Source of the DNA: Cantharellus purpuraceus
Lineage: Eukaryota > Basidiomycota > Agaricomycetes > Cantharellales > Hydnaceae
DNA: 64,000 nucleotides
Assembly (NCBI GenBank): GCA_025174535.1
Contig: JALBUN010000010.1
Location: 558,001-622,000, forward strand
Direction: 5' to 3'
In this document: positions 32,383 through 42,774 of the stretch, piece after piece
Layout of the letters: each line of letters opens with the position of its first letter
How positions within the stretch are numbered: position 1 is the first letter of the stretch
Notes under the pieces: generated by a model
Databases searched by the model: none
Told to the model about the DNA's origin: nothing
The model's input: the letters and a program-made list of their open reading frames with translations, nothing else
Made by a program: the position numbers and the translations under genes

Positions 32383-33387
32383 TCAGAGTGCAAGCTCTAA
32401 TTCAGTATGTTCTTTGGGGGAGTGATTCCCCCAATCATACACTCCAGTGACTGAAGTGCAAAAGGTGTCACCAAGAGTTGGTGAGAACATTTGACCACTG
32501 GTCAATAATCCCCAGTGGCCAGGATTCTGGAACATACTCCAGAGGTTCTTCTTAAATACAGAAGAACCCTTCTTGGGAGTGGCCTTTTGTAGCCACATCC
32601 AGACATCCACATTGGACAGGTTCATAGTACCATCCAACTCCTGTTGGATGGCCGGGGGGATCCCATTAGGGGTTACTTGCCACCCCTGTATGAGGGCAAG
32701 TGTGTCTACCAGTGTGGTCGGTAGAGTGACAATAAGACTCGTGTTATCAGCACGAGCCAGTAGAGTCATTCTCTTGATGACTCTGCACATCAGTACAGTC
32801 TGTTCCATGAATAGCATGGCCAATGCCTTTTTATGGAGTGATACAAACTCCAGAGTGTCCATATTGCAGATGTTGAACCAGAGGTTGCAGCAGGTGGCCA
32901 GTGACTGCTCTGGGGGGGTCAGCTACAGTCATGAACCACGGTGCCCATTTGGGGAATGATTTCCCCACATTGGCATGCTTGAGAGCATGCCCAAAATCAT
33001 CCCAGCATTTGTGATAATTCATATGCTGGGCTTCCTCCAGCATTGAAGACGCTGGATCTTTTAAGGTACAGCTGGCATCACCAGCCATATATTCCTTTTG
33101 AAGCTGATCAATCTCAGCTTCAATTTCTGATAGGGCAAACTCTTTGAGTTTGCCCGGTTGCTTAGCACCCTTGGGGATGCTAGCCAGGAGGAGGCCACGA
33201 TTGTGGTTGTATCCCTCCCAGATTGGGTTGGTGTTGTCCCAATCTTGACCCTTGAACCCTCAGGGATTGATCCAAGGCAATTTGCTTGGGCAATTGTCCT
33301 CTTTGGTGAGATCGATTGTTTCCCATGATGATGAAGCCATGGGCTGTGATGGCATAATGGCAGGCAATGATTTGCCTGCCATAGCAC
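32383..33387 (-). CDS. Hypothetical minus-strand gene inside the hairpin unit (frame broken)
   Basis: Three consecutive minus-strand frames give protein-like sequence: 33387-33061, then 33088-32831 (MAGDASCTLKDPASSMLEEA ... NYHKCWDDFGHALKHANVGK ... FPKWAPWFMTVADPPRAV), then 32862-32383 (LHKKALAMLFMEQTVLMCRV ... VTLPTTLVDTLALIQGWQVT ... GSSVFKKNLWSMFQNPGHWG). They read as parts of one protein with one or two frame changes or introns near 32850 and 33070. No known domain is recognised, and no DDE, RT or tyrosine-recombinase signature is seen. Perfect hairpins lie within the coding region throughout, which puts an unusual double constraint on the codons. This is a candidate for the protein proper to the unit. 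Confidence 0.4.
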
Positions 33388-33549
33388 GTGATAGCAATGC
33401 TACTGGGGCCAAGTGGTCTTGAATGTAGGAGGTGCTTTATTAGCAGCCTCCTTCAGTGTTTTTAACTTGTCTCTGAGACAAGTTACTTTGGACTTCTCAT
33501 TGTCAAGAAGTCCTTTGAGTTCTTGGACCTGTGCAAACAGGTCCAAGTT

Positions 33550-34980
33550 TGTATGGGAACCACCTTTTCCCTATCAAATTCCATTTATGCAGCACCAATG
33601 TGCTATTCTTTGCTTTTCCATTCCTAAATATCCGCATATATTTGATGCTTGTACCTGGAATGGACTTATTCAAATATTCTCTATTTTTCCATATTTTTCT
33701 GGGAATATTCCATGCAGAACTCAGCTCAGAATCATTTATTTCTGCTGTGCTACAGTTGTGGACCCATAGGCGCCCACAAACCTTCGCGCAGCCGGCTCTC
33801 CCCTTTTGGACCAGGCATTTGGCCTCAATTCAAGCTCAGATGTCTCTGATCAATAAATATTCTGTAACTTAACAACCACAGCCTCTCAGGGCACTATTTT
33901 CCGTGGAGATCATCACATGACATGTGGCTATCCATGGCTGTCCAAACCAGTGCAGAAAACAGGGTGGACACCCTTCTTTTTGCCTGATCAGTGCCTAGCT
34001 CAGGGATCAGATCAGCTGATGGGTGATCAAATCAGGTGATTGCCTTGGAATATTCTACCCCTTTCCATAACATTCTAGCTGTTTCCTTCTATTATTAGAT
34101 AGAACTTTCCAGAACCATTATTCAGCTCCTGATCAGTGTTAGTGCTGTGATCAGATCCTGTGATTGGCTTGGAATATTCTACCCCTTTCTTCCACCTTCC
34201 ACAACCTTCCAGTAGCTTCCATCTATTAATAGGTAGAATATTCCAGAAGCATTAGTCAGCCCCTGTAAATACATATATAAGGAGGCCATTCTGCCTCTGA
34301 AAGAAGAACATATCCATCATATTCTACCCATCTTCTGCACACCAGTGTGACTAGAGTGACATACAGTGTCATCCTCTATCTCAGTAACTGTTGATTACCA
34401 GTTCAAGGATCTTTTACAGTTGTGTAACTGTACTTGATTGCACTCGAAGTAGTGATATTCCTGCTTTGGGCGTGAGTGTAGTATCTGCCTCACGTGACTA
34501 CGAATCTACAGGGTGAGATTGTCTGTCGATAGTCCTGCCATTAGTGCTCTTGTTTAAGTAACTAGTGTGTACTGCCTTTGCAGAGCATTAGAAGCTTGAA
34601 CTCGTGTGAAGCAGTTGCTAGACTACTTCACACATCGCTGTTACCCGCTTCTGAGTGCCACTGGTTGGACGGTTGGATTCATCCACCTACTTCCTTTAGC
34701 CTCTAAGTGCATTCCCTCTTTTTGGAATATCTGGACCCCTAAGCGTCCGTGAACTCTAGACTCTGGAAGTCTTATTCATTTCTTGCTGCTAAGAAACGTA
34801 TTACCTTTCTGCGTATAGTCTGCATTGACCAATACAAAGGATTGTAACCAAAGTACAAACGTTAAATCGTTTCTGGAGTTGTGCTGCAGCAGGGTTTGAT
34901 ATTCTTCTCAGCTGTTCATTCACGGAATTGTGGTGATTTAGAGTTTGCCCTAACACCATAATTTTGCGGGTTCCAAAACA
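33550..34980 (+). repeat. 5' LTR of the chromovirus
   Basis: TGTATGGGAACC to GGTTCCAAAACA, 1431 bp. It contains ATACATATATAAGGAGGCC (about 34267), a TATA-box candidate for the element's promoter. The terminal 12-mers are imperfect inverted repeats. Open frames inside it are not genes; they recur in each LTR copy and have no element function. Confidence 0.95.
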
Positions 34981-35278
34981 TTTGGTGGACGCTCTGGGAA
35001 TTGCTTAAGCAGTGTCTAGAGTGTAGATTCTAAGCACCATTGCAGATATAACCCGACCTTCTATCACTAAGTCTTTACTCAATATAGTTTCTCGTAATCT
35101 GGAACAAACCGATTTGGAATTTCCAGAAGACAAGTTCTATAGTCACACTCGTCTGCCCTCCTCCTCTAATCCTAACTCTCCTCTTTATCTAAACCCTTAT
35201 CCAACACCAACTCGTATACAAACTCGTTTTGAATCGTATCGACCTCGTGACAAGTTGACCTCATTCAAGCTGAGCAAC

Positions 35279-38200
35279 ATGTCTACTTCAACAATTCGAC
35301 AACAACAACAACTCGAGGACGACCCGTCTACTCCTTTGGCTGCTCAACCAGAGCGACCTATTGCCCCTATCACTCCTGGCTTCTTGCACACTAGATCCCC
35401 GCTCACTCCTGTGAATGATCTTGACCAGACATTTACTACGGATGAAGAGATTAGTGCTGCTGATGCCTCTTTTGCTGTGGAAGTTGATCAGACTAACCAT
35501 GCACTTACCAATTGGACTTTTGATGGACCCCTGATCACAGGACCATTACAAAATGTCTTCGTAGTGCCTGGTAAGCCTTTGAAAAGCTTCAGTGCAGCAA
35601 GAGTACGGAGAGAGGTCAGACTTGATCCCCTACTCTCTTCCAGAAGAGATTCACTCCTTAGCATTGCAGAGATGAGCTTTAATCGTGCGGAAGCACCAGG
35701 TACTAGAGCTCTGAATCGTCTTGCTACTGGACTCTTCAGGAAAGAATTAGCGTTACTCAATGTGGTACTGCTCGGACATCCTGGACGAGTTAGTCAGCAT
35801 GGTAGTACGGGGTATTATCTTGATCCATGGAAGTATAAGCAACTGTTAGACACTCTTAATCATATTGCAAATGAGAGAGAAAGTGTTCTGCAGCAGATGA
35901 AACTTCCTCCTCCTACTGTCCCTACATTGCCTTCGGAATGGCCTAGTGACTCCCTTTGGAGTTCCAAAGACCTGGAAGTGCTTTGTGTTACACTACGTGA
36001 AGATGTAGAAAACTTTTTGGCATTTTATTGGGATGCTGTATCCAAGTACAAGGGTTCTTGGAAACCAGTAAAGGATGACTTTCTGTCTCCTGCTCTCCCA
36101 GACATTTCTGAGATGTCTTCTGACATTAATGGTTTCAAAATTCGCTTCGCTGCTGCCCAAGCTGCTTTGCAGAGAAAGGTTGCTGCGGATACTAGTTTTT
36201 ATGAAGCTAAAGTCATTAATGCATCGGTGAATCCTGTCCTTGGACATGATCTTCCCACTCTTGCAGCTATGCCTGTCAGGGATGCTCAGCAGTCAACTGT
36301 TGCCTATACTGTTAAGGAAGCTCCTTTGATTTCCAGATTGGATCAAGGAGAAAAATTTCCAGTTGATCATGAACGGATTAGACAGAGACAGTCTGCGGTT
36401 TACAACCGTGGTCCCAGACCCTCTACTCTTTTCAATTCTCCTTACCATCAGGATCCTAGTAAACTTACGGGATCTGCAGGTTTGGAAGAAATGTTCTATA
36501 CTCCTCCTCAAGTTCAGAGCAGGGGTACTTTAGGCATTCCAGAATCCATTAGGGTTCCTCACGGAACTTATGGAGCTTCTGGAGGAGGTGCTCCACCTCC
36601 TGGAGGAGAACCTCCTGATGATGACGGATCATCTGGTCCCCCTCATACACCTAATCCATTTTTGCCTAGACCATCATTGCCACATAGAAGTGGAAGGAGT
36701 AATCCTCCCCCTCTGGGTAGGCATGGAGGCTCAGGTCCTCCTGATGGAGGTGATGGTGGAGGTTACGGTCATAGTCCAGACTGGGGGGATCTTGATCAGA
36801 GAAATCCTAATCTCGGATTAGACGCTCCAGTGACTCAGAGCAAGCTGGAAGCTTACTTTGATAACAAGTTGCGTCAGGACTTAGTCCCTGAGTGGGATGG
36901 AAACCCTGACAGTTTGGCTCAATGGATATTGAAAGTAAATCATTTGGCTCAGCGATCTCCTATGGTCTTCAAGCAATTGGGACAAATTATCCCTTTGAGG
37001 TTGCGTAAAGGAGCTGAGAGATGGTTTTTCTCCTTACCATTGTCATATCGCCAAGAAGCAACTGAGGACTGGAAGTCCATCAGAGAAGTCATTGGTTCAT
37101 ACTATATGAACAGAGCCTGGTTGGATAGGCAGAAAGCTAGAGCAACTCGTGCTACTTTCAGAGAGCCTGGCTTTACTAATGAGACTCCTAGTGAGTATTA
37201 CGTTAGAAAGTCAGAGCTATTGAGACTGGTCAGCAAGCTGTCAGACTCAGAGCTTATATTGGAAATCATGAATGGTGCTCCACCATATTGGCACACAGTC
37301 ATTGATGCTCACAGGTGTTCATCTGCAGTGGAATTCCAAACTGCTATCAAGTATCACGAGGAATCATTGTCACATGCTCCTTTCTCTTCAGGAGACAACC
37401 TGGAAAGACGTATTAGAAATTTGGAAAATTCTTTGCATCAAACCAAACCTAGGTTTGACTCGAACAGATCTTTTAGAGATGCTAGAGCTCATCTGGTTGG
37501 ATGGTCATCCAAATTGAATCCTCCAAAATTCCCTCGGGATGATTCTAATGTGTCTAAAAATTCCACACCTGAATCCAAAGGAGCTAGACCTTGCAGGCAT
37601 TGTGGCAGTAACAAGCATTGGGATAATGAGTGCAAACATGCCAGTTCAGCATCTCGCTCTGCCCATACACGTTACACGGTTTCTAATGAAGAAGCTAATG
37701 CAGACCTTGCCTATGAGGATATGTACCTTGAATCACTTCATGAATCAGAAGTGGATTTAAGTTCAGACAATGCTCATGTTAATAATGTTGCAACTGAGAA
37801 TATCCCTGAAGAACCTTCATCGGATCAACAGGAATCTGCTCAGGATACAGAGGCACATTGTCAACTTGCTAAACCAGCCATGAGCTTGCTGGAAAGTATG
37901 TCCCGACTGGGGGGATCCATACCTAATAGAGAAAAATCTTCTGAGCCTTTGTCTCTGGAAAACTCTTTTTCTGAGACATTCACTCCTAAATCTCGTCAAG
38001 AGAGGAGAAGGTTAATGAAAGATTCCAAACATGTAGCTGCTTTCCTAAGGAATTCTAAGCTTACTAGTTGGGCTCCTAACTCCTTGATTAAACTCAAGCG
38101 TTTCATGTCCAGACCAGCAGGCTGTGCCTTCCTTGGATCTTCTGCAACCACTACTAATGTTTGGCTGGGAGAATATGGAAAGAATCAAACTACCCTTGTA

Positions 38201-41200
38201 GCTGATTCTGGTTCAGACATAACCCTTATCTCTCAGAAAGCTCTTTGCTCTATGGAGAATCCTCCTAAGATCAAAACAGGTCAGAAAATTAACTTGATAC
38301 AAGTTACTGGCACATCCAAAATTTCTGGATACGTTACGGTGCCCATTTACTTTGACTCTGACTCTGGACCAGTTCAGATTGAAGTTGAAGCTTATGTGGT
38401 CAAAGGCATGACTACCCCTGTCATTCTTGGGAATGATTTTGCTGATCAGTACTCTATCTCACTTATAAGAGAAGGCTCAGATAGCTATCTTATGTTTGGT
38501 AATACTGGACGGAAAGCCAAGATTGAGAACTCAGTGAGCTCACCCTTATTGGATGAGAATGGTCACACCTTTAAAATAAGAGCCCTTCCTGACCTTGCAT
38601 CTCTAACTGCAAAGTTCAAGGCTCATAGACGTATTAAGAAATCTCGGAAACGGATTAGAGCACGCATTTCGGATTCAAGTGTTAGGGCCTTACATCCCGT
38701 CACAATTCCTCCTGAAACTGCTTCTCTAATTCCTGCTTCTATCTATTTCCCTGGGAATAGTAATGAAGTTTATGTGGAAAAAGTGCTTCACTCCAATCAT
38801 GGGCCTGAAGATTTCTATGGCATCTCAGATGCAATTGTATCTCGGAATAACCCGTGCCTACATGTTAGCAATTTTTCATCACAACCAGTTACTATACATC
38901 AAGGACAACTTCTGGGTCATGCTAGAAATCCTTCCAATTGGCTGGATCGGACTTCTAATTTGAACCAGACTCAATTAGAGACTTGTCTCTCTCACGCCAG
39001 ACTCATAAAAGCTCTTGCTCAACAGAACTTTGAGACTGGTGCGGTACCTACTGTTGCCTCTCTTGAATCAGATGGAGAGGTGGTACAAGGAGGACCTAAG
39101 GCTCAGGAAATTCCCCCTGAGGATGTTCCTGAAAACCAACTGTTGGATGAAATTGACTTCTCACCAGAGCTCAATGATGCCAATAGGAAGGCTCTCCAAG
39201 ATACAGTTCTGGCACATAAAGACGCATTTGGTCTTGATGGCAGACTTGGCAATTATGATGCAAAAGTTGAAATCAATCTCAGGCCTGAGGCCAAAGAAAT
39301 TTCACTACCTCCTTATAATGCCTCACCTGCCAAAAGGGAAGTCATTGACAAGCAAATGGATGCTTGGCTCAGTCTTGGAGTCATTGAACCATCCAAAAGT
39401 CCTTGGGGTTTTCCAGCACTTATAGCCTATCGTAATGGGAAACCAAGAATGTGTATAGACTATAGGAAACTCAATGAGATTGCTGTCCCAGATGAATTTC
39501 CCTTGCCAAGACAAGATTCCATTTTGCAGGCACTCACTGGATCTCGTTGGTTATCCACCTTGGATGCATTAGCGGGTTTCACACAGCTGCAAATGTCGGA
39601 CAGTGCCAAAGAAAAAACTGCATTCAGAACTCATAGAGGACTGTATCAGTTCAAACGGATGCCCTTTGGGTATCGGAATGGACCTGCAGTCTTTCAAAGA
39701 GTGATGCAAGGTGTCCTAGCACCTTTTCTATGGGTGTTTGCCCTGGTCTATATTGATGATATTGTCATATATTCCAAGACATTCAAAGAACACTTGGATC
39801 ATCTAGACAAAGTGTTCGGAGCTATAGAAAAGTCTGGAATCACCTTATCTCCTGCTAAGTGCCATTTGGCCTACCAGTCATTGCTACTGTTAGGACAAAA
39901 GGTATCACGGTTAGGTCTATCAACTCACAAGGAGAAGATAGATGCTATACTGGAATTGGCAGAACCAAAGAATGTGCATGACCTACAAATCTTCCTCGGA
40001 ATGGTGGTATACTTCTCCTCATATATACCATTCTATGCATGGATTGTAGCTCCCTTGTTTGAATTGCTCAAAAAGAATTCAACTTGGGAATGGGGCAATA
40101 CTCAACAAGAAGCCTTTGATTTGGCTAAAAATGCCCTTGTCAGTGCGCCAGTCAGAGCGTATGCCATTCCTGGTCTCGGATATAGAGTCTACTCTGATGC
40201 ATGTGATGTCGGAATCGCTGCTATACTTCAGCAGATTCAACCTCTCAAAATCAGAGATCTCAAAGGTACCAAAGGGTATGAGAAACTCAAATCAGCTTAT
40301 GACAAAGGATTACCTGTACCACAATTGGTGATTCCTGTGTTAAAAGATGAAACTCTCCCTAAGCCAGGTACTTGGGATAAAGACTTTGAAAACACTACGG
40401 TTTCAGTAGAACGAGTCATTGCTTACTGGTCTCGCACCTTGAAACCAGCTGAAAGGAATTACTCTCCTACAGAAAGGGAGGCGCTTGCATTACGAGACGG
40501 TCTTATCAAATTTCAACCCTACATTGAAGGGGAGAAAGTAGTAGCCATCACAGACCATGCAGCCCTCATCTGGAGTCGGACCTACCAAAATGTTAATCGG
40601 CGGTTATTAACTTGGGGAACTGTATTTGCTGCATACCCTGAATTAAAAATCGTACACCGAGCAGGACGGGTTCACTCTAATGTAGATCCTATTTCCAGAC
40701 TCAGAAGGAATGTTCCATATCAAGATGGGCCTTCTTCTGATGACTCCATTCCTACTATCCTGGACTCGGAACAGGATCCACTTGTGGATTTTTATTCTGA
40801 TATCTCTCCTCACTTTGAAGCCAGAACTTTAATGTTAATGGCTGCATATGAAGAAGAGAACCAGAGAATTCCACTGAACGTGCATGCTTCTTCCATCCAA
40901 GTCAATACCAGCCTGGAAGAAGATTTCACCATTCCATACGTGACAGCCAAAGGCTATAATCTAGTCTCTAGCCTTGCTCAGGAAGAGATTCAGAAAATAG
41001 TTGATGCGTATGCCAAAGATCCTTACTTCAAAAGGGTCAGATCTGAATTACGACAGGAGTCTAATTGGATCAGTCCGAAGCATCCACTCTTTTTTGAAAA
41101 TGAGGATGGATTGCTTTACTTTGAAGATTGGAATGGCAATTACAGGCTATGTGTACCCAAGGCTGAGCAATCTAATCTTCTAAGTGAAATTCATGATGAA

Positions 41201-42577
41201 ATCACTGAAGGAGCTCATGCGGGTTATCATAAAACGTACAACAAACTGGCTTCTACCTTCTATTGGCCTAGAATGAGTAGAGATGTCAAGAAGTTTGTTG
41301 TAAGCTGTGATATTTGCCAGAAAGCCAAACCAAGGCGACACGCACCTATTGGACTGTTGCAGCCCATACCTATTCCAGAAAATCCTTTTGAAGTTATCAC
41401 CATGGACTTCATTATGGAATTACCCGAGAGCAATGGGTACGATTCCATCCTGGTGATAGTGGATAAACTTACAAAGTTTGGCATCTTTGTCCCTACTCAA
41501 AGCACTATTAATGAGGAGGGAACTGCTCGGATACTGTTTGAACATGTGCTATCCAAATATGGAATTCCCAAACAAATTATATCCGACAGAGATCCCAGAT
41601 GGACCAGCACCTTCTGGAAAGAGATATGCAAGCAAATAAATACTAGAAGAGCTCTAACTACAGCCTATCACCCTCAAGCAGATGGTCAAACTGAGGTGTT
41701 GAACCAGACGCTTGAAACCGCGCTACGTTCTTATGTAAGCCCGACGCGCGACAACTGGGCGGCTCTCCTCTCTCCATTTGCTCTATCCTACAATAACCTC
41801 CCACACCCCGCGACTGGATTCGCGCCGGCATTTCTACTGTATGGCTACCATCCACGCACTCCATCTTCCTACATTCATTCATCTACTCACGGCGTTCACC
41901 GGCCTTCCAGCCCGCCGGCCCCACGACCAGTTGGATCGGTCGATCGCGTTGATTTAATCAAGTCCCCTGCCAATGAAGTTGAAAGTACGAAAGCTATGGA
42001 CTTCCTAAGTGAATTAGCTACTTACCGATCTCAGGCTAGAGAAGCCCTGCAATTTGCGCAGGTTGCTCAGCAAAAGAATTTCAACACCGGTCGTCTGGCT
42101 CAAGAATTCGACGTTGGCGATCGCGTTCTCATCAATCCCCATTCCCTCAGTCTATTGCATGCTCAGAAAGGCCTAGGTAAGAAGCTCCAAATGAAATACG
42201 ATGGCCCCTTTGATATCATACAAAAATTAGGGCCGGCTACCTATCGCCTTCGCATGCCTGCGTCATACGGGCTCCACCCTGTCCTTAACATCGCTCACCT
42301 CGAGCTCTACTCCTCCTCACCCCCTTCCTTCGGTTCACGACCTCTCAGATCTCTCGAACGCGCTGATTTCACGCAACTCCCGGAATTCGAGGTCGAGTCC
42401 ATCATCGGTGAACGATGGCGAAAGGCCCGTAATGGCCGGCGTGTCCAGGAGCTCCTCACGCGTTTCATCGGATACGACTCATCATATGACGAGTGGCTCC
42501 CGCGAAAGAACCTTCGCAACGCTCCCGACCTCCTTCGCGATTGGGATCGACGCGATCGGGATATCTCTCGCCACTAG
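35279..42577 (+). CDS. Gag-Pol polyprotein of the chromovirus
   Basis: One uninterrupted frame; the first in-frame ATG is 35279 (MSTSTIRQQQQ), although the frame is open from about 35027. It encodes about 2,430 aa. Gag spans roughly the first 780 aa and ends with a CCHC knuckle (CRHCGSNKHWDNEC, 37592-37633). Then the aspartic protease (VADSGSDITLISQ, Asp codon at 38204), reverse transcriptase (FPLPRQDSILQALTGSRWLS, LVYIDDIVIYSKT near 39750), RNase H (YSDACDVGIAAIL, TDHAALIW), an integrase with HHCC residues (H-AGYH, C-DIC), catalytic MDF, ISDRDPRW and QTEVLNQ, and a C-terminal chromodomain (FEVESIIGERWRKARNGRRV ... YDSSYDEWLPRKNL). Gag and Pol are in the same frame with no shift. All catalytic residues checked are intact, so the protein is probably active. 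The last ~900 bp are visibly richer in G+C than the rest. Confidence 0.95.
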   Translation: MSTSTIRQQQQLEDDPSTPLAAQPERPIAPITPGFLHTRSPLTPVNDLDQTFTTDEEISAADASFAVEVDQTNHALTNWTFDGPLITGPLQNVFVVPGKPLKSFSAARVRREVRLDPLLSSRRDSLLSIAEMSFNRAEAPGTRALNRLATGLFRKELALLNVVLLGHPGRVSQHGSTGYYLDPWKYKQLLDTLNHIANERESVLQQMKLPPPTVPTLPSEWPSDSLWSSKDLEVLCVTLREDVENFLAFYWDAVSKYKGSWKPVKDDFLSPALPDISEMSSDINGFKIRFAAAQAALQRKVAADTSFYEAKVINASVNPVLGHDLPTLAAMPVRDAQQSTVAYTVKEAPLISRLDQGEKFPVDHERIRQRQSAVYNRGPRPSTLFNSPYHQDPSKLTGSAGLEEMFYTPPQVQSRGTLGIPESIRVPHGTYGASGGGAPPPGGEPPDDDGSSGPPHTPNPFLPRPSLPHRSGRSNPPPLGRHGGSGPPDGGDGGGYGHSPDWGDLDQRNPNLGLDAPVTQSKLEAYFDNKLRQDLVPEWDGNPDSLAQWILKVNHLAQRSPMVFKQLGQIIPLRLRKGAERWFFSLPLSYRQEATEDWKSIREVIGSYYMNRAWLDRQKARATRATFREPGFTNETPSEYYVRKSELLRLVSKLSDSELILEIMNGAPPYWHTVIDAHRCSSAVEFQTAIKYHEESLSHAPFSSGDNLERRIRNLENSLHQTKPRFDSNRSFRDARAHLVGWSSKLNPPKFPRDDSNVSKNSTPESKGARPCRHCGSNKHWDNECKHASSASRSAHTRYTVSNEEANADLAYEDMYLESLHESEVDLSSDNAHVNNVATENIPEEPSSDQQESAQDTEAHCQLAKPAMSLLESMSRLGGSIPNREKSSEPLSLENSFSETFTPKSRQERRRLMKDSKHVAAFLRNSKLTSWAPNSLIKLKRFMSRPAGCAFLGSSATTTNVWLGEYGKNQTTLVADSGSDITLISQKALCSMENPPKIKTGQKINLIQVTGTSKISGYVTVPIYFDSDSGPVQIEVEAYVVKGMTTPVILGNDFADQYSISLIREGSDSYLMFGNTGRKAKIENSVSSPLLDENGHTFKIRALPDLASLTAKFKAHRRIKKSRKRIRARISDSSVRALHPVTIPPETASLIPASIYFPGNSNEVYVEKVLHSNHGPEDFYGISDAIVSRNNPCLHVSNFSSQPVTIHQGQLLGHARNPSNWLDRTSNLNQTQLETCLSHARLIKALAQQNFETGAVPTVASLESDGEVVQGGPKAQEIPPEDVPENQLLDEIDFSPELNDANRKALQDTVLAHKDAFGLDGRLGNYDAKVEINLRPEAKEISLPPYNASPAKREVIDKQMDAWLSLGVIEPSKSPWGFPALIAYRNGKPRMCIDYRKLNEIAVPDEFPLPRQDSILQALTGSRWLSTLDALAGFTQLQMSDSAKEKTAFRTHRGLYQFKRMPFGYRNGPAVFQRVMQGVLAPFLWVFALVYIDDIVIYSKTFKEHLDHLDKVFGAIEKSGITLSPAKCHLAYQSLLLLGQKVSRLGLSTHKEKIDAILELAEPKNVHDLQIFLGMVVYFSSYIPFYAWIVAPLFELLKKNSTWEWGNTQQEAFDLAKNALVSAPVRAYAIPGLGYRVYSDACDVGIAAILQQIQPLKIRDLKGTKGYEKLKSAYDKGLPVPQLVIPVLKDETLPKPGTWDKDFENTTVSVERVIAYWSRTLKPAERNYSPTEREALALRDGLIKFQPYIEGEKVVAITDHAALIWSRTYQNVNRRLLTWGTVFAAYPELKIVHRAGRVHSNVDPISRLRRNVPYQDGPSSDDSIPTILDSEQDPLVDFYSDISPHFEARTLMLMAAYEEENQRIPLNVHASSIQVNTSLEEDFTIPYVTAKGYNLVSSLAQEEIQKIVDAYAKDPYFKRVRSELRQESNWISPKHPLFFENEDGLLYFEDWNGNYRLCVPKAEQSNLLSEIHDEITEGAHAGYHKTYNKLASTFYWPRMSRDVKKFVVSCDICQKAKPRRHAPIGLLQPIPIPENPFEVITMDFIMELPESNGYDSILVIVDKLTKFGIFVPTQSTINEEGTARILFEHVLSKYGIPKQIISDRDPRWTSTFWKEICKQINTRRALTTAYHPQADGQTEVLNQTLETALRSYVSPTRDNWAALLSPFALSYNNLPHPATGFAPAFLLYGYHPRTPSSYIHSSTHGVHRPSSPPAPRPVGSVDRVDLIKSPANEVESTKAMDFLSELATYRSQAREALQFAQVAQQKNFNTGRLAQEFDVGDRVLINPHSLSLLHAQKGLGKKLQMKYDGPFDIIQKLGPATYRLRMPASYGLHPVLNIAHLELYSSSPPSFGSRPLRSLERADFTQLPEFEVESIIGERWRKARNGRRVQELLTRFIGYDSSYDEWLPRKNLRNAPDLLRDWDRRDRDISRH

Positions 42578-42774
42578 GGCTTCCTCTATCTATGACTCTC
42601 TTATCTCGGCCTTCTACCCTATTCCGTCACCTTCCTAGCTATTCCAAATCCTTTCCCTACTGTTCTATAAACCCAATATCATGATGTCTTCATTTTACTC
42701 AATCCCAACCGCATCTAACTTTTGAAAAACCTCAGCAAATCTTTAGTCTTTCCACCTATCTACTTCTTTCCACT

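Larger units (their letters stand above)
29765..33549. repeat. Array of more than 60 short perfect inverted repeats
   Basis: Examples (left arm / right arm): GGAAGAATC/GATTCTTCC 29776-29797; GTTTTCTAGT/ACTAGAAAAC 29809-29832; AGTTGCTCA/TGAGCAACT 29871-29894; CAGATGATC/GATCATCTG 30120-30143; GGAGACAGT/ACTGTCTCC 30193-30215; AGTAGAAGTA/TACTTCTACT 30258-30281; AGCTCAATC/GATTGAGCT 31526-31547; CCATCCAAC/GTTGGATGG 32630-32651; GGGCAAACTC/GAGTTTGCCC 33133-33155; GGCAGGCAA/TTGCCTGCC 33359-33380; ACTTGTCTC/GAGACAAGT 33465-33483; CTTGGACCTGT/ACAGGTCCAAG 33522-33547. They differ from one another in sequence, lie roughly every 25-60 bp, and cross coding and non-coding parts alike. Confidence 0.9.

Noticed and set aside
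33413..33872. Overlapping plus-strand open frames at the left chromovirus edge, repeated at 43.8 kb and 51.6 kb
   Set aside because: They lie in the LTR and recur with each LTR copy; none has a protein-like feature.
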